Position numbers and translations under genes: made by a program
Assembly: GCA_940671915.1 (NCBI GenBank)
Contig: CALNVZ010002100.1
Span: 13,305,066-13,369,065, forward strand
Direction: 5' to 3'
From: Paracentrotus lividus
Lineage: Eukaryota > Echinodermata > Echinoidea > Camarodonta > Echinidae
DNA length: 64,000 bases
Part shown: positions 60,669 to 64,000 of the stretch, in pieces
How positions within the stretch are numbered: position 1 is the first letter of the stretch
Layout: every line of letters begins with the position of its first letter
The notes under the pieces: model-generated
Database searches by the model: none
Told to the model about the DNA's origin: nothing
The model's input: the letters and a program-made list of their open reading frames with translations, nothing else

Positions 60669-61171
60669 TTCTGGTTCTAAATGTTGGACGAAAAGAAACA
60701 AAAATGGTCGATATCAAACAAGGCATTAAGGATGTTGTGTCTCGATCAACTGGAAAAATAACTAGATATATCGCAATCTTCATTGTCATCCATGGGAATT
60801 GTGAGACTTTTGCAGCTAAGCCTTAACATATGACCTAAAATGACCTTGACCTTACGTTACCTCTAATGGTAGCATTACAAGCAGGTCTCCAAAGTTTATC
60901 TACGACTCAAAGTTTAGTTAAAAAATGAGTGAGGGTTGCAAAGTTACCATATTAAGTCAAAGGTCAAGTTATGCATAGTAAGAGTCTTGCGAGTAAACTT
61001 TAACATAGATTTATATGTAAAAAGAGTCTTGCAGGTACTCTATATGTATAACAATGTGACCTCAAATGACCTTTTACCTCACCATATGACTTCTGACACA
61101 ATTGCAACATGATGGTATCCCTAGTGCATTTACCACCCTAGTTTGGTTGCCATTGTAACGTATATACTTAC

Positions 61172-61264
61172 ATGTAGGGTCTACCCACGCTAGCAGCAAT
61201 GCCATGTCGGGACTGTGGCAAAACTTGAATGTGAAGACTAAACGCGTTCCTGTGCATTTTTCCA
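61172..61264 (-). other. Unassigned exon-like segment
   Basis: 93 bp open on the minus strand between a good acceptor (TTTTTTTCCTGATGCAG|) and a strong donor (ACAT|GTAAGT), reading EKCTGTRLVFTFKFCHSPDM then ALLLAWVDP. It could be an exon of another minus-strand gene or chance. I do not recognise the protein and found no partner exon. Confidence 0.3.
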
Positions 61265-63317
61265 CTGCATCAGGAAAAAAATTGGGAGTGTTTTATATTT
61301 TTTTTTTCATGATGTTGTAATAAAATTTATTGAAAACCTATTCTCTGAATTCTGACAGAAGGGCTTTAAGTTATAGTTGATAACTATTGCAAAAAGGAGA
61401 AAAACCTAGGGAAAAAACCAACAGGCAGGAAGAAAAACCTGCCACCCATAGGATGGGGGGGGGGGGGGGGGGGGTTAATGTCCAGACACTTATCAAAATA
61501 TGAGGCCATAGTTTTGTCATTGGATTACTGTATTCATGGAAGTATTTGTGGTACATTCATTTTCAGGGATTACCTGCAAAGAGCAGCAGGCACGAATTTA
61601 AAAACCAGCGAATATATGGCATGACTTCCTATGCCTCTACATGTATAGAATGGGTTCAATTGCGAATTTAAAAACCTAGCTGTGAACACGTTTTGACGCC
61701 GCTCAACACAAAAAATTAATCGCACCAATATAGATCTATATCGAATCGCAAATAAAGTAATCCAAAAATATAAGTGGCGAATAGTTCTTATCACCATCAT
61801 CAATATTTGTTCTCTACAATATTTTTCCACCATTTTGAGCCAAAAAAGTACAAAATTATGCCTTGTAAAATAAACCCTTTCAAATGGCTGGATAAAATCG
61901 GCTGTCTGGACACCCGACCCAATAATTAAATGGGTATAGGCCCTAGACCCTAGTCCCACTTTCACATGCTTCACACTAGTTCTACAAGGTCAATAATTTG
62001 TATTTTACTATGAGTGCCCAATGTTACCCAACAGTTAGGCCTAAATATATTTCAACTTATTCTAGGCTTATATAGTTAGGTCTAGGCCTACATCTAGATC
62101 TAGTCTTAGAAGAGAGAAATAAAATCAAAAACTCTGACTGAGTCCGAGAACAGCGGAGGAAGAACAAGAAGAAGTGTAGATCTAACTGTAGATCTAATTA
62201 AGAAAAGTGAAAGGAACATCCAAACAGTTCCAGTTATTGTTTAATGGCAAGTGAAAACATTTTTTTTTTTTTAAATAGGCCTAACTTTCATTCATGGAAA
62301 ATTTTAGTTAGATCTCTAACTGTCCTGCTGCATGCTGTCTGACTGAATTAAAGTGAAAAACATCAAAACTTGCCACACCACACACATTAATATGTCGATA
62401 TTTTCTACAGCCAAAGTTCTGGGGCACTTTGAAAGAGGAGATACTTGCTCTGATTGGCTTATCGCGCAAAGGTGTGCACGCACTCATGTATATTTAACAC
62501 ACATGTGCATTGAATGAAGATGGAAACAATAGCTGGGGGCATAGCTTATCACAAACAATCGGGTCTTTGTCACGTGCACGGAGCTGCATACAGTAAGATA
62601 CGCATGCGCCCACTACTAACTTTCTACTAATTTCCCCAGCCTGGTAATGAAATAGACGACAAAAGAAAATAAGTTGCATTTTTTGTAATACGTCAATTTG
62701 ACAGCTGTCGACACGCGCGGAATGCATCCATCTGTTACTTGTACGCAATACCCTCGAAAGCTTTCGGCTCTTCGTGCACTAGATCTAGCCATCAATCATT
62801 ATCGAATAGTGCATTTCCGTGGACCGTGGCTGGAAATAAAACGTAGCACGTAAAAAATTTTACTCCATAATTTATGCACGAAGCTCGAATGATCACGTTA
62901 GCATATGAAATACACTACCATTATACAGTCCGAGGGCAGATTGAGCTATAATAAGCCAAGAGTGCGAATTTTATACAACTCTCCCAGTCCTCTATCTGCA
63001 CTCTGCGGAGCTGTGCGGGCTAAAACTGAGATTTTGCAACTCTTGTAGATTTTGATTTTGAGAACGGAATTTCCTGATTCTTACATATTTAGAAAGAAGA
63101 AATTCTAAACCTACCTATCATGCACATTTTATGGCATTTTATCATATCTGAATATTGTAAAAGTATTGGTGAAAGATATGGAACAAAAACATATATCCAG
63201 TTCGTTATAAGTGACAAGAAAAGTAGTTATTTTTGTATGATTCCAAAAGAAAATTACATATTTGGAAAGAATGAAATCTTAGCTTCAAAACGTAGTAACT
63301 TTTGATATCCTTTACTT

Positions 63318-63589
63318 TTTATACCAGTCAGGAGCTAGCAAAATATAAAGCAAGTCCAAAATACAGAAAATGCGGCTTTCTAATTGGCTGCTTGAATCAA
63401 AGATTGACGAGAGCGGGGATTTTGAAACACGTGGGAGCCGTTACCTGACCGCGCAGTGACCTTTGGTGCGTGGTGAGATTCGCATCAGCCAATCAAATCA
63501 CACTCAAAATCAGACCAGCCAATCAGATCGCAGTTATTGAAGCAATTTTGTATTTGCTGCACATTTAGCTAGCTCCTGACTGGTATAAA
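63318..63589. mobile_element. Inverted-repeat element, TTTATACCAGTCAGGAGCTAGC ends
   Basis: A 272-bp element with perfect 22-bp terminal repeats beginning TTTATACCAGTCAGGAGCTA. Its interior has several CCAATCA/TGATTGG-type words. No coding content. Confidence 0.85.
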
Positions 63590-64000
63590 TCTTGAAATAC
63601 CATGTTTGGTGTATTTTTGGAAAGCTGAAGAGTTGCTGAAGATTATGAACCTATTTTCTTGTCGAATCATTGAAAATAAAGCGTATTTGAGGCTAGTTAT
63701 TCAAAAATTCCCAAACGGATTTTAACGCAAAATATGTCCAACAATTCCTACTATTTTGAAAGACATATTTTCTTTCTTATTAAGGAATATATATTTTGAT
63801 AGTATGATATATTAATGCCGAAAATTTCATGTCAAATAGTCATTTCTATGCAGAATTATAACCGTACAAAGACAGGGGTACAGGCAATTATGAATTGACC
63901 ATGCATATAGTGTAAGTGGGGTACAGGCTGCTAATTACGTATTCAAACACACAAACTCATGAATAGGACTTGCATAAAAACGAGCGATTTCCAAAGCGTT

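Larger units (their letters stand above)
60669..64000. other. Region upstream of FANCD2
   Basis: It should hold the FANCD2 promoter and 5' UTR, but I see no diagnostic core promoter. Around 60820-61130 are GACCTTTGACCTCA-type repeats like those at the left end of the window. A poly-G run is at 61456-61473. A palindromic element lies at 63318-63589. No complete gene can be supported. Confidence 0.5.

Noticed and set aside
61570-61974. 134-residue minus-strand open frame
   Set aside because: No domain, no splice context and AT-driven composition; treated as chance.

Overview
This is a eukaryotic nuclear window from a marine invertebrate deuterostome, most likely an echinoderm (sea-urchin-like). 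The reasons are small, clean GT-AG exons in long AT-rich introns, a deuterostome-type FANCD2 protein, a CR1-like LINE with the GDIHPNPGP motif known from sea-urchin retrotransposons, tRNA-headed SINEs, and a very dense load of short inverted-repeat elements. The species call is inference. The two gene models were built exon by exon by checking splice sites, reading phase and homology.

Left part (1-12082, + strand): the 3' part of a gene for a large secreted multidomain protein. Fourteen exons are visible (598-12082, 848 residues to the stop). They encode DUF11-like beta-sandwich repeats, one coagulation factor 5/8 C (discoidin) domain, an Asp-box segment and a Cys-rich C-terminus. The 5' end lies outside the window. 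Its introns hold a ~65-70 bp minisatellite, a TA-flanked inverted-repeat element and a foldback element.

Middle (12083-15678): a tail-to-tail intergenic gap with one small inverted-repeat element that keeps its direct-repeat target site.

Right part (15679-60668, - strand): a complete FANCD2 gene, the ubiquitinated clamp subunit of the Fanconi anaemia DNA-crosslink repair pathway. It has 37 coding exons and predicts 1456 residues; human FANCD2 is about 1451. All exon phases agree except for one extra base in exon 20. The ubiquitin-acceptor lysine (human K561) is present as Lys557 in exon 18. The introns carry a CR1-like LINE, a 2-kb hAT-like element, TTAA-flanked piggyBac-like elements, TA-flanked elements with iterated motifs, foldback elements and SINEs. 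Several insertions end within 5-30 bp of a FANCD2 splice site.

The most unusual feature is that at least eight FANCD2 exons have partial local tandem copies in the adjoining intron. They range from an almost identical, open, phase-compatible 120-bp copy of exon 16 to minisatellite arrays built from the exon 11 donor edge and the exon 17 acceptor edge, which multiply decoy splice sites. Upstream of FANCD2 (60669-64000) there are repeats, a palindromic element and one unassigned exon-like segment, but no gene I can name.
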